64,000 bases of DNA from Bacillus sp. FJAT-22090 (GCF_001278755.1 NZ_CP012601.1:248001-312000); one strand, 5' to 3'. Positions 16,874 through 26,969 are shown, numbered from the stretch's first letter. Notes: a model not told the origin generated them from the sequence alone. Numbers and translations: made by a program.

Positions 16874-18569
16874 GCAGCTTGAGGAACGATTGGACTTATT
16901 AAAAACATCATACGATAGAGTTCCATCGAGTATTGACACGGATGAAATTCTAAATAAAATCGAATTGGAAAAAGTAGAACCTCTAAGCAAGAATAAAACT
17001 ACTAAATCAAAATGGCAAAAAGTTGCGGAATTGGCTGTTAGTATTGCAAGTATATTAATTATTGGAATACTAGGAGCAACATTTTTATTAGAAGACGAAA
17101 CGAGACAAGGGAAAGAGATACAGAATGAGGAATCGAAAGCCTTTCTAGAGAAATTGAAAAAGAATTATCCAATAGAGAGAAAAAAACGTCGTGAAATGCT
17201 GAACCTATCAGAAGAGGAGTTTTCTCAAATAGAATTTATTAGGTCTGCGGATATGAATTTTCAGCATTACACGGATGATAGGTCTAGCCCTTTTATTGAT
17301 GGAACTATTTATACCGACTTAGATGAACGGTATGAGGAAATTATGAATAATTTAAAACTACCATCTGAGATGGTTAAAGAAATTCACCAAGGAAAGAAAT
17401 TAAATAAAGCAGAAACAGTAAGTTTTTTAAATGAATATTACTTAAAAATCAATAATTTTAGGACGTATGCAAATGAAAAACTAAATGAGTACAAAGAGGA
17501 GCTATCCATTTACAAAGTAGAAGGCCACTATAGTATAAATGAAATCATTGAAAATGAACCTTTCCTTCCAGAGGAATTTAATAATTTAAGATATATTGCA
17601 CATAATCAGGGTCTTCAATTAAAAATAATGGAGGATGGAATTGATCTTACTTTTCGTATCGATCTTACACTTACTCCCACATTGTTTTCAGGCAATTTAA
17701 ATTCAATAGCTGATGGTTATTTGCAAATGATGGCATTTGAGCCATTTACTTATGCATGGGAATTAATATTTCCGATGAATGATACATTTGTTGTATTGAA
17801 GAATATGGAGAACTATTTGCTGGATGATTATATAAACAATAATTTTGGAGACTCCAAAATGGAATCGTATTACACGAGCGTGTTCTATTTTTTAGTAAAA
17901 GGGACGAAAGAGAATCCAGTTTTCGATAAAAAGGGTATTGTAAAAGATGAATATAGAGAACTATGGAGATTAATGACTCAAACTAATGGTAACTCCCCAT
18001 TTCCATATTTATTAATTCCAATAGTCAATGAATTTGAAAAGACAGGATGGACAAAATCTGAAGAATGGAATAATTTCTCATACGCTCATATCGAAGATGC
18101 TCTTCACCTTGCGAAAAACGGGGATATAGAAAAATTTATGCCAAATTTAATAACAAAAGATCAAGTTGTGAATCATGATTTTTTACAGCGAATTCATGTC
18201 CTATATAAATCATTTGCAGCAACTCACGATCAAACAGTATTGAAAGATGCAACTCCGGAAGAGATTGTTAGTCTATATTATTATTGCTCACTGATGGAGG
18301 ATTATGAAACAAAGTACGAGTTGTATATAAAAGATGATTCGTACGTTCAAATACCAAAAGAAGAATATATGAAGGGTACACATCAAAAAATAACAGATAT
18401 TCGGAAGGAGTTCTCATCACTACACTTTGAACAACGATCGGATAAAGAGGGATATGTAATCATAACAATGGCTCCGGAACGTACAATTCACTTAGAAGAG
18501 CCAGTAGTTGGCTTTAGTATTATCCAAACTGAAAATGGCTGGCGAGCAGCTTTTATGCCTACTCAGTGA
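16863..18569 (+). CDS. Putative membrane anti-sigma partner of the ECF sigma factor
   Basis: A 568-residue protein starting at the ATG at 16863, with GGAGGTG 6 nt upstream. This start lies inside the 3' end of the sigma gene, implying coupled expression. A cytoplasmic N-terminus of about 55 residues is followed by one transmembrane helix (LAVSIASILIIGILGATFLL), then about 490 residues probably outside the cell. The N-terminal part lacks the HxxxCxxC zinc motif of ZAS anti-sigma factors. No known domain was recognised in the outer part. The anti-sigma role is inferred from topology and gene order only. Confidence 0.7.
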   Translation: MDDKQLEERLDLLKTSYDRVPSSIDTDEILNKIELEKVEPLSKNKTTKSKWQKVAELAVSIASILIIGILGATFLLEDETRQGKEIQNEESKAFLEKLKKNYPIERKKRREMLNLSEEEFSQIEFIRSADMNFQHYTDDRSSPFIDGTIYTDLDERYEEIMNNLKLPSEMVKEIHQGKKLNKAETVSFLNEYYLKINNFRTYANEKLNEYKEELSIYKVEGHYSINEIIENEPFLPEEFNNLRYIAHNQGLQLKIMEDGIDLTFRIDLTLTPTLFSGNLNSIADGYLQMMAFEPFTYAWELIFPMNDTFVVLKNMENYLLDDYINNNFGDSKMESYYTSVFYFLVKGTKENPVFDKKGIVKDEYRELWRLMTQTNGNSPFPYLLIPIVNEFEKTGWTKSEEWNNFSYAHIEDALHLAKNGDIEKFMPNLITKDQVVNHDFLQRIHVLYKSFAATHDQTVLKDATPEEIVSLYYYCSLMEDYETKYELYIKDDSYVQIPKEEYMKGTHQKITDIRKEFSSLHFEQRSDKEGYVIITMAPERTIHLEEPVVGFSIIQTENGWRAAFMPTQ

Positions 18570-18572
18570 TTT

Positions 18573-18602
18573 TTGCTTGCTCTCTTTCTATTATGTTATA
18601 AT
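18573..18602 (+). promoter_or_regulatory. Candidate sigma-A promoter for yugI
   Basis: TTGCTT (18573-18578), an 18-bp spacer, and a consensus TATAAT (18597-18602), 53 bp ahead of the yugI ATG. Confidence 0.6.
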
Positions 18603-18654
18603 TTAACATGACCATAAGGGTAGATGCGCATAAGAGAAATCGGGAGTGAACAAA

Positions 18655-19029
18655 ATGAATAATGAAAATAAGGTAGGAGATGTTGTCACAGGTAAAGTTA
18701 CTGGAATTCAACCATATGGAGCGTTTGTTAGTTTAGACGAAAATACACAAGGTCTCGTGCATATTTCTGAAATTACTTACGGCTATGTAAAAGAAGTCGG
18801 TGAATTTTTAACTGTAGGCCAAGAAGTAGAAGTGAAAATCTTAGAAGTGGATAGTGAATCTGGTAAAATCAGCTTGTCTATACGTGAACTACAAGAAAAA
18901 CCTACTATTTCTAAAAAAGATGATAAACCAAGGAAATCTTTACAAGCTCGTGTTGATGAACATGATGAAGAAGGATTTAATACATTAAAAGAAAAGCTTG
19001 CAGAATGGATTAATCAGTCCGTTCAATAA
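18655..19029 (+). CDS. yugI: S1-domain protein YugI (general stress protein 13)
   Basis: A 124-residue protein with an N-terminal S1 RNA-binding domain (about residues 5-75). It includes GDVVTGKVTGIQPYGAFVSL, GLVHISEI and SGKISLSIREL. A short Lys-rich linker and a helical tail follow. The ATG at 18655 with GGGAG 8 nt upstream is preferred to a GTG at 18646. It corresponds to B. subtilis YugI (GSP13), which binds RNA or ribosomes. A terminator follows. Confidence 0.9.
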   Translation: MNNENKVGDVVTGKVTGIQPYGAFVSLDENTQGLVHISEITYGYVKEVGEFLTVGQEVEVKILEVDSESGKISLSIRELQEKPTISKKDDKPRKSLQARVDEHDEEGFNTLKEKLAEWINQSVQ

Positions 19030-19032
19030 ATG

Positions 19033-19083
19033 AAAAGGTGACTCCTAAATGTTGTGAATTCACAGCTTTAAGAGTCACCTTTT
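19033..19083. terminator. Bidirectional terminator between yugI and the RocR-like gene
   Basis: AAAAGGTGACTC (19033-19044) pairs with GAGTCACCTTTT (19072-19083). A palindrome TGTGAATTCACA sits in the loop at 19053-19064. Confidence 0.82.
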
Positions 19084-19096
19084 TAATTATTCAAAC

Positions 19097-20404
19097 TTAT
19101 AGTTTCATTTTTCTGCGACGGTATTGTAAGTTTTGACGGCTCATTCCTAATGCTTCTGCAGCTTTTGTTACATTGCCATCATATTTATCTAGAGCTTTTT
19201 GTAAATAATATCTTTCCGCTTCACGCAAATATTCTTCCAAAGGCAACAAATCTTTTTCAGCAGTGAATACAAAATCCTCTGCTTTCTTTGAGGATTCATT
19301 GAAATCCTGTACTTTCAACTTAAAGTGAAGTGGGAGCATATCAAACTTAAGCACCTGCTCAGTAGTAATCATCGAGCTGATTTCATCTAAAAGAAGTTCA
19401 AGCTCTTTTAAATTTCCTGGCCATTCATACGTTAAAAATGCTTGAATGACATCATCTTCAATTTTATTGATCGTCGAGCCATACAGATTAAGATATCGAT
19501 TAAAATAATCATTCATAAAAGGTAAAATATCCTCTGTGCGCTGACGGAGTGGTGGAATTGTAATAGTCACAGTTGCAAAATAGTAATACAATTCTTTGTT
19601 TAATTTATCCTTTGCTATTAAATCTACTGGATCTTCACCAATGCTTGCGATGAATAAATTATTTCCGTCTTTATTTGAATTTAAAATATCTAAAAGCTGT
19701 TTTTGCAATTCGAGGGATAATAAATCGATTCTTTCACAAAATATTGTACAGTTTGAGATATGTTCAAGTTCTTTTTTAAATTTATTAATTAAGTGAATAT
19801 CTGAACTATGGCAAAATAGGGAAACAAATTGATTATTAGCTGGAGAGAGCTGATTGTGAATTCCTTCTGCTATTAAATCTTTGCCAGTACCAGCTTCTCC
19901 GATTAATAATACAGGCATTCGAACATGGGCTGCTTTTATAGAACGCTCCAATACTGCTTGCATGGCAGGAGAAACAGCTGTAATGGTAGAAAGGGTGATT
20001 TGTTCGTTGTACCTTTTTAATGGTTGATAAATTAATCGTTCAAGTGCAGTGATATCTCTAGAAAATTCAACTGCTCCGATAAGTTCATTATCATCCAAAA
20101 CAGGGTATGTATCATTTATAGTCGTTATTTCTTGCCCATTACGATTCCAGTATGTTTGTTTAACGCGTAATACAGGTTTTCCACTATGGAGGACTTTTAA
20201 TAACGTACTTTCATGCTGTTCAAATTGAAAAAGTTCCAAAATGGAACGGTCTTCAACGTCTACAGAATTTAAGCCCTCGATTTCTTTCATTTTTTCATTA
20301 TAAATGACTGTTTTTCCTGTTGTATCAACTGCGTGGATGCCGATAGCTACTTGTTCGGCAGCAAATTTATAAAAAGGAAAAAGCTTTTCATTTTTCTCAC
20401 TCAC
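19097..20404 (-). CDS. RocR-like PAS/AAA+/Fis regulator with degenerate AAA+ core
   Basis: A 435-residue protein from the GTG at 20404, which has GAGG 6 nt upstream (a GTG at 20413 overlaps that site). An N-terminal PAS domain (IHAVDTTGKTVIYNEKM) is followed by an AAA+ region with a normal Walker A (GEAGTGKD). The C-terminal Fis helix-turn-helix is good (NVTKAAEALGMSRQNLQYRR). The ELFG-GAFTGA segment is absent. The Walker B region reads CTIFCERID instead of GTLFLDEI, and the usual DLYYRL is ELYYYF. It probably regulates the divergent rocA-rocD genes, as RocR does in B. subtilis, but activation through sigma-54 looks doubtful. Confidence 0.85.
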   Translation of the reverse strand: MSEKNEKLFPFYKFAAEQVAIGIHAVDTTGKTVIYNEKMKEIEGLNSVDVEDRSILELFQFEQHESTLLKVLHSGKPVLRVKQTYWNRNGQEITTINDTYPVLDDNELIGAVEFSRDITALERLIYQPLKRYNEQITLSTITAVSPAMQAVLERSIKAAHVRMPVLLIGEAGTGKDLIAEGIHNQLSPANNQFVSLFCHSSDIHLINKFKKELEHISNCTIFCERIDLLSLELQKQLLDILNSNKDGNNLFIASIGEDPVDLIAKDKLNKELYYYFATVTITIPPLRQRTEDILPFMNDYFNRYLNLYGSTINKIEDDVIQAFLTYEWPGNLKELELLLDEISSMITTEQVLKFDMLPLHFKLKVQDFNESSKKAEDFVFTAEKDLLPLEEYLREAERYYLQKALDKYDGNVTKAAEALGMSRQNLQYRRRKMKL

Positions 20405-20448
20405 ACGGCTCACCTCAAAAAAAATTTTAACATTTTAGAATTTAACAC

Positions 20449-20477
20449 TTGAAAAACGCAACAATCTTTTGCATTAT
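20449..20477 (+). promoter_or_regulatory. Candidate sigma-A promoter for rocA
   Basis: TTGAAA (20449-20454), 17 bp, CATTAT (20472-20477). It is only a moderate match. No GG-N10-GC (-24/-12) arrangement was found anywhere in the rocA upstream region. Confidence 0.4.
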
Positions 20478-20511
20478 TATATATGTAAACGGATTAAAAG
20501 AGCAAATAATT

Positions 20512-20537
20512 TTTGCACTAAAATAATTTGCACTAAA
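20512..20537 (+). repeat. Two 11-bp direct repeats ahead of rocA
   Basis: TTTGCACTAAA occurs at 20512-20522 and again at 20527-20537, 15 bp apart, just before the ribosome binding site of rocA. A related TTTTGCAT lies at 20467-20474. It could be an operator or an mRNA leader element; the role is unknown. Confidence 0.55.
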
Positions 20538-20556
20538 TTTAAAGGAGGATTTTTCC

Positions 20557-22101
20557 ATGATAGATTATAAACACGAAGCATTTACAGACTTCTCTAAAGA
20601 AGAAAACAAAAAAGCGATTAAAGAAGGCTATAAAGTAGTTGAAGGTTACCTTGGAAATGAGTTCCCATTGATCGTTGGTGGGGAAAGAATTACAACAGAA
20701 GGTAAAATCACTTCTTATAACCCAGCAAATAAAGAGCAAGTAGTAGGTGTTGTTTCTAAAGCAACTCAAGAAATAGCAGCTAAAGCAATGCAAATAGCAG
20801 ATGAAGCATTTAATACTTGGAAAAAAGTAAAACCTGAAGTACGTGCAGATGTACTTTTCAAAGCAGCAGCTATTATTCGCCGTCGCAAATTTGAGTTTTC
20901 TGCTCTTTTATCTAAAGAAGCGGGTAAAACTTGGGTTGAGGCTGATGTAGAAGTAGCAGAAGGAATTGACTTCTTAGAGTATTATGGCCGTGAAATGCTA
21001 CGTTTAAAAGATGGAGCACCAGTAGAAAGCCGTCCAGGCGAATATAACCGTTATGACTACATTCCATTAGGTGTAGCAGTAGTTATTTCTCCATGGAACT
21101 TCCCATTTGCAATTATGGCAGGTACTACAGTTGCAGCGGTGGTAGCAGGTAACACAGTACTATTAAAACCAGCTTCAACAACTCCAGTTGTTTCTTACAA
21201 ATTTGTTGAAGTATTAGAAGAAGCAGGTTTGCCAGCAGGTGTAGTAAACTTCATCCCTGGTTCTGGTGCGGAAATCGGTGACTTCTTAGTTGAACACCCA
21301 CGTACTCGTTTAATCAGCTTCACAGGTTCTCGTGATGTTGGTCTAGGAATCGTTGAAAAATCATCAAAATTGGCTCCAGGTCAAATCTGGATCAAACGTT
21401 CTATCCTTGAAATGGGTGGTAAAGATACAATCGTTGTAGACAAAGAAGCTGACTTAGAATTAGCTGCTCAATCTATCGTGAAATCTGCTTTTGGATTTAG
21501 TGGTCAAAAATGTTCTGCTTGTTCACGTGCAGTAATCGTAGAAGATGTATACGATCAAGTAGTAAGCCGTGTAGAAGAGTTAACAAACAACTTAACTGTT
21601 GGTGTTCCTGATAATGATGAGCACTTTGTTGGTCCAGTTATCGATGGAGGTTCATTCAAGAAAATTATGAGCTACATCGAAATTGGTAAAGGCGAAGGAC
21701 GTTTAGTTACAGGTGGTACTGGTGACGATTCAAAAGGATTCTTCATCCAACCAACAGTAATAGCTGACCTATCTCCAACAGCTCGTATTATGCAAGAAGA
21801 AATCTTTGGACCAGTTGTAGGTCTTACAAAAGCTAAAGATTTTGACGAAGCAATCGAAATTGCTAACAACACTGAATATGGTTTAACAGGTGCTGTTATT
21901 ACAAATAACCGTATGAACTTAGAAAAAGCTCGCGAAGATTTCCACGTTGGTAACCTTTACTTCAACCGTGGATGTACAGGTGCGATTGTTGGATACCAAC
22001 CATTCGGTGGATTCAATATGTCAGGTACAGATTCAAAAGCAGGTGGTCCTGACTATATCGGACTTCATATGCAAGCAAAAACAACTTCTGAAATGCTTTA
22101 A
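20557..22101 (+). CDS. rocA: 1-pyrroline-5-carboxylate dehydrogenase RocA
   Basis: A 514-residue aldehyde dehydrogenase that oxidises pyrroline-5-carboxylate/glutamate semialdehyde to glutamate with NAD+, the last step of arginine and proline degradation. The catalytic Glu285 is in ILEMGGKD and the nucleophile Cys319 in SGQKCSAC. The NAD-binding stretch is SPWNFPFAI. Length matches the 515-residue B. subtilis enzyme. A strong AAAGGAGG precedes the ATG. It stands next to rocD and a RocR-like regulator. Confidence 0.95.
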   Translation: MIDYKHEAFTDFSKEENKKAIKEGYKVVEGYLGNEFPLIVGGERITTEGKITSYNPANKEQVVGVVSKATQEIAAKAMQIADEAFNTWKKVKPEVRADVLFKAAAIIRRRKFEFSALLSKEAGKTWVEADVEVAEGIDFLEYYGREMLRLKDGAPVESRPGEYNRYDYIPLGVAVVISPWNFPFAIMAGTTVAAVVAGNTVLLKPASTTPVVSYKFVEVLEEAGLPAGVVNFIPGSGAEIGDFLVEHPRTRLISFTGSRDVGLGIVEKSSKLAPGQIWIKRSILEMGGKDTIVVDKEADLELAAQSIVKSAFGFSGQKCSACSRAVIVEDVYDQVVSRVEELTNNLTVGVPDNDEHFVGPVIDGGSFKKIMSYIEIGKGEGRLVTGGTGDDSKGFFIQPTVIADLSPTARIMQEEIFGPVVGLTKAKDFDEAIEIANNTEYGLTGAVITNNRMNLEKAREDFHVGNLYFNRGCTGAIVGYQPFGGFNMSGTDSKAGGPDYIGLHMQAKTTSEML

Positions 22102-22109
22102 TTTTTACG

Positions 22110-22137
22110 GGTAGACTCACCTTAATGTGAGTCTACC
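22110..22137 (+). terminator. Hairpin between rocA and rocD
   Basis: GGTAGACTCAC/GTGAGTCTACC with a 6-nt loop. No good T-run follows, so it may be a partial terminator or an RNA processing or stability element. Confidence 0.55.
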
Positions 22138-22165
22138 TACTATTTGAAGAGAAGGAGAGTATCTA

Positions 22166-23359
22166 ATGACAATTTCACATGAGATCATTGAACAAACAAA
22201 TAAATTTGGTGCGAATAATTATAATCCACTTCCAATCGTTGTATCGGAAGCGGAAGGTGTTTGGGTAAAGGATCCAGAGGGTAATAAATTTATGGATATG
22301 CTTTCTGCTTATTCTGCAGTAAACCAAGGCCATCGTCATCCAAAAATTATTCAAGCTTTAAAAGATCAAGCTGACCGTGTTACTTTAACTTCTCGTGCAT
22401 TCCATAATGATCAATTAGGACCATGGTATGAAAAAGTAAGTCAATTAACAGGTAAAGATATGGTATTACCAATGAATACTGGAGCTGAAGCTGTTGAAAC
22501 AGCATTCAAGGCCGCACGTAGATGGGCTTACGATGTAAAAGGTGTAGAAACGGATAAAGCAGAAGTGATTGCATGTAATGGTAACTTCCATGGTCGTACA
22601 ATGGGAGCTGTTTCTTTATCATCAGACCCTGAATACAAACGTGGATTTGGACCAATGCTTCCAGGTATCAAATTAATACCTTATGGTGATTTAGAAGCAC
22701 TTAAAGCTGCAATTACACCAAATACTGCTGCATTCTTAATCGAACCAATTCAAGGTGAAGCTGGAATCATTATTCCTCCAGTAGGATTTATGAAAGCTGC
22801 ACGTGAATTATGTCGCGAAAACAATGTATTGTTTATTGCGGACGAAATTCAAGCAGGTCTTTGCCGTACTGGTAAGATGTTTGCTTGTGAGTGGGAAGAC
22901 GTAGAGCCAGATATGTACATCTTAGGTAAAGCATTAGGAGGCGGGGTATTCCCAATTTCATGTATCGTTGCTAACAGCGATGTACTAAGCGTATTTAACC
23001 CAGGTTCACATGGTTCGACTTTTGGTGGTAACCCAATGGCATGTGCTGTTTCTCTTGCTGCTCTTGATGTATTAGTTGACGAAAAATTAGCTGATCGTTC
23101 ACTTGAACTTGGAGAATATTTTGTTAATGCATTAAATGAAATTGATCATCCTTCTATTAAAGAAGTTCGCGGACGTGGGTTATTTATTGGTATGGAGTTA
23201 ACGGAAGAAGCTCGTCCATATTGTGAAGCTTTGAAAGAACTAGGATTATTATGTAAAGAAACACATGATACAGTAATTCGTTTTGCACCACCTCTAATTA
23301 TTTCAAAAGAAGAGTTAGACTGGGCAATTGAAAGAATTAAAAAAGTATTTACAAAATAA
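22166..23359 (+). CDS. rocD: Ornithine aminotransferase RocD
   Basis: A 397-residue class III PLP aminotransferase that converts ornithine and 2-oxoglutarate to glutamate semialdehyde and glutamate. Recognisable parts are [19 protein letters not shown], the cofactor Asp in [14 protein letters not shown], the Schiff-base Lys in LGKALGGG, and [21 protein letters not shown] precedes the ATG. Its product feeds RocA, encoded just upstream. Confidence 0.95.
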   Translation: MTISHEIIEQTNKFGANNYNPLPIVVSEAEGVWVKDPEGNKFMDMLSAYSAVNQGHRHPKIIQALKDQADRVTLTSRAFHNDQLGPWYEKVSQLTGKDMVLPMNTGAEAVETAFKAARRWAYDVKGVETDKAEVIACNGNFHGRTMGAVSLSSDPEYKRGFGPMLPGIKLIPYGDLEALKAAITPNTAAFLIEPIQGEAGIIIPPVGFMKAARELCRENNVLFIADEIQAGLCRTGKMFACEWEDVEPDMYILGKALGGGVFPISCIVANSDVLSVFNPGSHGSTFGGNPMACAVSLAALDVLVDEKLADRSLELGEYFVNALNEIDHPSIKEVRGRGLFIGMELTEEARPYCEALKELGLLCKETHDTVIRFAPPLIISKEELDWAIERIKKVFTK

Positions 23360-23440
23360 TAATTTATAGACAAATTTCTACAACTATATGTTACAATTGT
23401 TCCGAAGAAATCATTATGAATTAAAGAGGCGAAATATCAA

Positions 23441-24685
23441 ATGGCTGATAATTTAAACCTGTTCACATCAACACAGGCTGTAATTCACGAAGCTTTGCAA
23501 AAATTAGGGTATGACGAAGCAATGTATGAACTACTTAAAGAACCACTTAGAATGTTGGAAGTACGTATCCCGGTTAAAATGGATGACAATACAGTAAAAG
23601 TTTTCACTGGATACCGTGCGCAACATAATGATGCTGTAGGTCCTACTAAAGGTGGAGTTCGATTCCATCCTGGTGTAACTCCTGACGAGATGAAAGCTCT
23701 TTCTATGTGGATGACTTTGAAAGCTGGAATTGTTGATCTTCCTTATGGCGGTGGTAAAGGTGGAGTTGTATGTGACCCACGTGAAATGTCTATGGGAGAA
23801 ATTGAACGTTTAAGCCGTGGATACGTTAGAGCTGTTGGCCAAATCGTTGGACCAACAAAAGATATCCCAGCGCCAGACGTTTTTACAAATGCTCAAATTA
23901 TGGCTTGGATGATGGATGAATATAGTCGTATGGACCAATTCAACTCTCCAGGATTTATTACTGGTAAACCACTTGTACTTGGTGGCTCACAAGGTCGTGA
24001 CCGTGCTACAGCACAAGGTGTAACAATCATTATTAACGAAGCTGCTAAAAAACGTGGTATTGATATGACTGGTGCACGCGTGGTAATTCAAGGTTTCGGT
24101 AACGCTGGAAGCTTCCTAGCAAAATTCTTACATGATCAAGGTGCAAAAGTTATCGGTATTTCAGATGCTTATGGTGCATTACATGATCCAAACGGTTTAG
24201 ATATCGATTATTTATTGGATCGTCGCGATAGTTTTGGAACAGTAACTACTTTATTTGAAAATACACTTTCTAACCAAGAATTATTAGAATTGGATTGTGA
24301 TATTTTAGTTCCTGCTGCAATCGAAAACCAAATTACTAATGAAAATGCTCATAATATTAAAGCTAAAATCGTAGTAGAAGCTGCTAATGGTCCAACAACT
24401 ACAGAAGCTACTAAAATACTTTACGATAGAGGAGTATTACTAGTACCAGACGTTTTAGCAAGTGCTGGTGGAGTAACTGTTTCTTATTTTGAATGGGTTC
24501 AAAATAACCAAGGTTATTACTGGACTGAAGATGAAGTAAACGATAAACTAGTTGCTAAAATGGTAGACGCTTTTGAAAATATTTACGAAGTAGCTACTAC
24601 TCGTAATATTGATATGCGTTTAGCTGCTTACATGGTTGGTGTACGCAAAACTGCTGAAGCATCACGTTTCCGTGGTTGGGTATAA
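23441..24685 (+). CDS. rocG: NAD-type glutamate dehydrogenase (RocG/GudB family)
   Basis: A 414-residue hexameric-type glutamate dehydrogenase. It contains GGVRFHPGVT, the catalytic region PYGGGKGGVVCDP with the active Lys, and the Rossmann motif GFGNAGSF. It turns glutamate from the Roc pathway into 2-oxoglutarate and ammonia. It could equally be called gudB; sequence alone does not separate them. The ribosome binding site is modest (AAAGAGGCG). It has its own terminator, and the 81-bp gap to rocD may hold a promoter. Confidence 0.92.
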   Translation: MADNLNLFTSTQAVIHEALQKLGYDEAMYELLKEPLRMLEVRIPVKMDDNTVKVFTGYRAQHNDAVGPTKGGVRFHPGVTPDEMKALSMWMTLKAGIVDLPYGGGKGGVVCDPREMSMGEIERLSRGYVRAVGQIVGPTKDIPAPDVFTNAQIMAWMMDEYSRMDQFNSPGFITGKPLVLGGSQGRDRATAQGVTIIINEAAKKRGIDMTGARVVIQGFGNAGSFLAKFLHDQGAKVIGISDAYGALHDPNGLDIDYLLDRRDSFGTVTTLFENTLSNQELLELDCDILVPAAIENQITNENAHNIKAKIVVEAANGPTTTEATKILYDRGVLLVPDVLASAGGVTVSYFEWVQNNQGYYWTEDEVNDKLVAKMVDAFENIYEVATTRNIDMRLAAYMVGVRKTAEASRFRGWV

Positions 24686-24705
24686 ACACTTCTTATAATA
24701 AGTTG

Positions 24706-24735
24706 AACCGCTTGTAAATTACAGGCGGTTTTTTT
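24706..24735 (+). terminator. Terminator after glutamate dehydrogenase
   Basis: AACCGCTTGTA (24706-24716) pairs with TACAGGCGGTT (24720-24730) with one G-T wobble, followed by seven T. Confidence 0.9.
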
Positions 24736-24771
24736 ATGATTAAAAAAGATACAAAGAAGGAGGATTTTTGG

Positions 24772-25935
24772 ATGAATGCATTTTCTTTTTATAATCCTGT
24801 AAAATTAATTTTTGGAAAAGGACAAATTAGTAAATTAAAGGACGAGTTATCCTTCTATGGAAAGAAAGTTCTTATCGTATATGGTGGGGGCAGTATCAAG
24901 AAAAATGGATTGTATGATCAAGTAATCTCTATTTTAAATGAAGCTAATATGGAAGTATTTGAATTAGCTGGAGTGGAGCCTAATCCTAGATTGACCACTG
25001 CTATAAAAGGAGCAGAACTGTGTAAGAAAGAAGGAATTGAAGTAATACTAGCAGTTGGTGGAGGCTCCGTTATTGATTGTACTAAACTTATTGCTGCTGC
25101 TGCGAAATATGAAGGGAATCCTTGGGATTTTGTTACTAAAAAAGCATTTCCAAAAGAAGCGTTACCTTTTGGAACAATCTTAACATTAGCAGCTACAGGT
25201 TCAGAGATGAATGCTGGTTCTGTTATTACTAATGAAGAAACGCAAGAAAAATATGGCTGGGGTCATCCGCTTGTCTATCCTAAATTCTCCATCTTGGACC
25301 CAGTAAATACATATACAGTGCCATTAGATCAAACTGTATATGGCATAGTTGACATGATGTCGCATATGTTCGAACAATATTATAATAATGCTACTAATAC
25401 ACCTGTGCAAGATGAGATGATCGAAGGGGTGTTGCGCTCGGTAATAGAGGCTGCCCCAAAACTTATACCTGATTTAGAAAATTATGAACTTCGTGAGACT
25501 ATTTTGTTTGCAGGAACGTTAGGATTGAATGGCTTCTTACAAATGGGTTATGCAGGTGACTGGGCAAGCCATAATATCGAACACGCGGTATCTGCCGTCT
25601 ACGATATTCCGCATGCTGGTGGTTTGGCAATCATCTTCCCAAGATGGATGCGCCATAATGTTCCTGTTAACCCAGAGAGATTTGCAAAATTAGCAACTAG
25701 AGTATTTCATGTAAATCCTGAGGGCAAATCCACGGAACAAATTGCACATGAAGGAATTGATCGATTGGCTGAATTTTGGGCTTCTTTGAATGCACCGACA
25801 AATTTAGCATATTATAATATTGACGATTCAAAAATTGACTTAATGGTTGATAAGGCAATGGCTAACGGAGAGTACGGCAATTTTAAAAGGCTAAATGCAG
25901 AAGATACTAAGGCCATACTTACTGCTTGTCTATAA
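24772..25935 (+). CDS. yugJ: Iron-containing alcohol dehydrogenase YugJ
   Basis: A 387-residue group III (iron-activated) alcohol dehydrogenase, probably an NADH-dependent butanol-type enzyme. The ATG at 24772 follows AAGGAGG; upstream in-frame codons overlap the previous terminator. The nucleotide site is [12 protein letters not shown]. Metal ligands fit the Asp in [15 protein letters not shown] and the His residues in [20 protein letters not shown]. The length equals that recalled for B. subtilis YugJ, and yugI-yugJ are neighbours there too. It acts in fermentative or detoxifying aldehyde reduction. Confidence 0.9.
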   Translation: MNAFSFYNPVKLIFGKGQISKLKDELSFYGKKVLIVYGGGSIKKNGLYDQVISILNEANMEVFELAGVEPNPRLTTAIKGAELCKKEGIEVILAVGGGSVIDCTKLIAAAAKYEGNPWDFVTKKAFPKEALPFGTILTLAATGSEMNAGSVITNEETQEKYGWGHPLVYPKFSILDPVNTYTVPLDQTVYGIVDMMSHMFEQYYNNATNTPVQDEMIEGVLRSVIEAAPKLIPDLENYELRETILFAGTLGLNGFLQMGYAGDWASHNIEHAVSAVYDIPHAGGLAIIFPRWMRHNVPVNPERFAKLATRVFHVNPEGKSTEQIAHEGIDRLAEFWASLNAPTNLAYYNIDDSKIDLMVDKAMANGEYGNFKRLNAEDTKAILTACL

Positions 25936-25938
25936 AAG

Positions 25939-25979
25939 AAAAACACATGACTTGAGCTTTTGCTCAGTCATGTGTTTTT
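25939..25979. terminator. Bidirectional terminator, yugJ / cation transporter
   Basis: AAAAACACATGACT and AGTCATGTGTTTTT form a long stem with an extra TGAGC/GCTC top. The right arm contains the last codons and stop of the minus-strand transporter gene. Confidence 0.85.
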
Positions 25980-26953
25980 AATACGGTGTGTGGATCTTTA
26001 TGATGCGTCCATTTTCTTATTCCGTCATCTTCATCAAAGGCAATTGTAACATCCGTTACACTTTGTTGATTTAAGATAAGCTCTTTCAATACATCATGAA
26101 TATCATCTACTTGTGAAAATGAAAGAGTAGGATCAATTTCAACTACTAAGTCTACGTGTAAGAATTCTCCTTCTTTTATTACTTCTAATTCCTTTATGTC
26201 TTTTACATCTTTGTTCTCAGAAACGATATGTGCAATATGGACAAGCATCTGTTCATCTGTTTCTCCCAAAGCACCTCTTGCGTTATCAAGGAATACTTTA
26301 CCGACAACATAAAACATCATAAGCCCTATGATTATAGATGCAATGCCTTCTGCTTGTAAGAAACCAGTAAAGTAGGATATTAAAACTGCTACAAATGCAA
26401 GAATACCACCAGTAGTAGCGACTAAATCTTCCATGAAAACAAGCTTCGTTGCTGGCTTAGCGCGTTTTAGGTGAATAAAACTTGAAGTAAGTGGCGCTAA
26501 AAATCCACCTTTTTCTCCAACTTCATGTAGGATCTCTTTTCCGGCTTTATAAAGGACAAAAAGTTCTAAGAGTATACTAAAACCTAGTACAGCAAGACTT
26601 ATTGCTACACCAGTAGAAGCCGCGGGGTGTTGTACATGATGCCAACCTTCTTTAATGGTTTCGTATGAAAGAATACCAACAATAATAACAGCTCCGAGAC
26701 ACACTAAGTTAATTAAACGGCCAAAACCATTTGGAAATCGAGGTGTAGGGGCTTTTTTAGATAATGCTGAACCAAAAAACACAAAATATTGATTAGCTGC
26801 ATCTCCTATTGAATGCATCATTTCAGCGAACATGGCGACATTTCCTGTAAAAAAGAATGCAACACCTTTTACAATTGCGATAATTGTATTAACAATTGCA
26901 GCGAGAAAGGAGGATTTATTTCCACCTTTTAGTAGTTTAAAAAATTCTGTCAT
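25964..26953 (-). CDS. Cation diffusion facilitator family transporter
   Basis: A 329-residue CDF protein that exports divalent cations in exchange for protons. The ATG at 26953 follows AAAGGAG and lies 16 bp after the mgtC stop; the longer frame would overlap mgtC. Transmembrane metal-site candidates are the Glu and His in MFAEMMHSIGDAANQ (helix 2) and the Asp in FMEDLVATTGG (helix 5). A cytoplasmic C-terminal domain carries VDLVVEIDPTLSF. Metal preference (Zn, Mn, Fe) is not certain. Probably cotranscribed with mgtC. Confidence 0.88.
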   Translation of the reverse strand: MTEFFKLLKGGNKSSFLAAIVNTIIAIVKGVAFFFTGNVAMFAEMMHSIGDAANQYFVFFGSALSKKAPTPRFPNGFGRLINLVCLGAVIIVGILSYETIKEGWHHVQHPAASTGVAISLAVLGFSILLELFVLYKAGKEILHEVGEKGGFLAPLTSSFIHLKRAKPATKLVFMEDLVATTGGILAFVAVLISYFTGFLQAEGIASIIIGLMMFYVVGKVFLDNARGALGETDEQMLVHIAHIVSENKDVKDIKELEVIKEGEFLHVDLVVEIDPTLSFSQVDDIHDVLKELILNQQSVTDVTIAFDEDDGIRKWTHHKDPHTVLKTHD

Positions 26954-26969
26954 ATAATTACTCCTTTTG

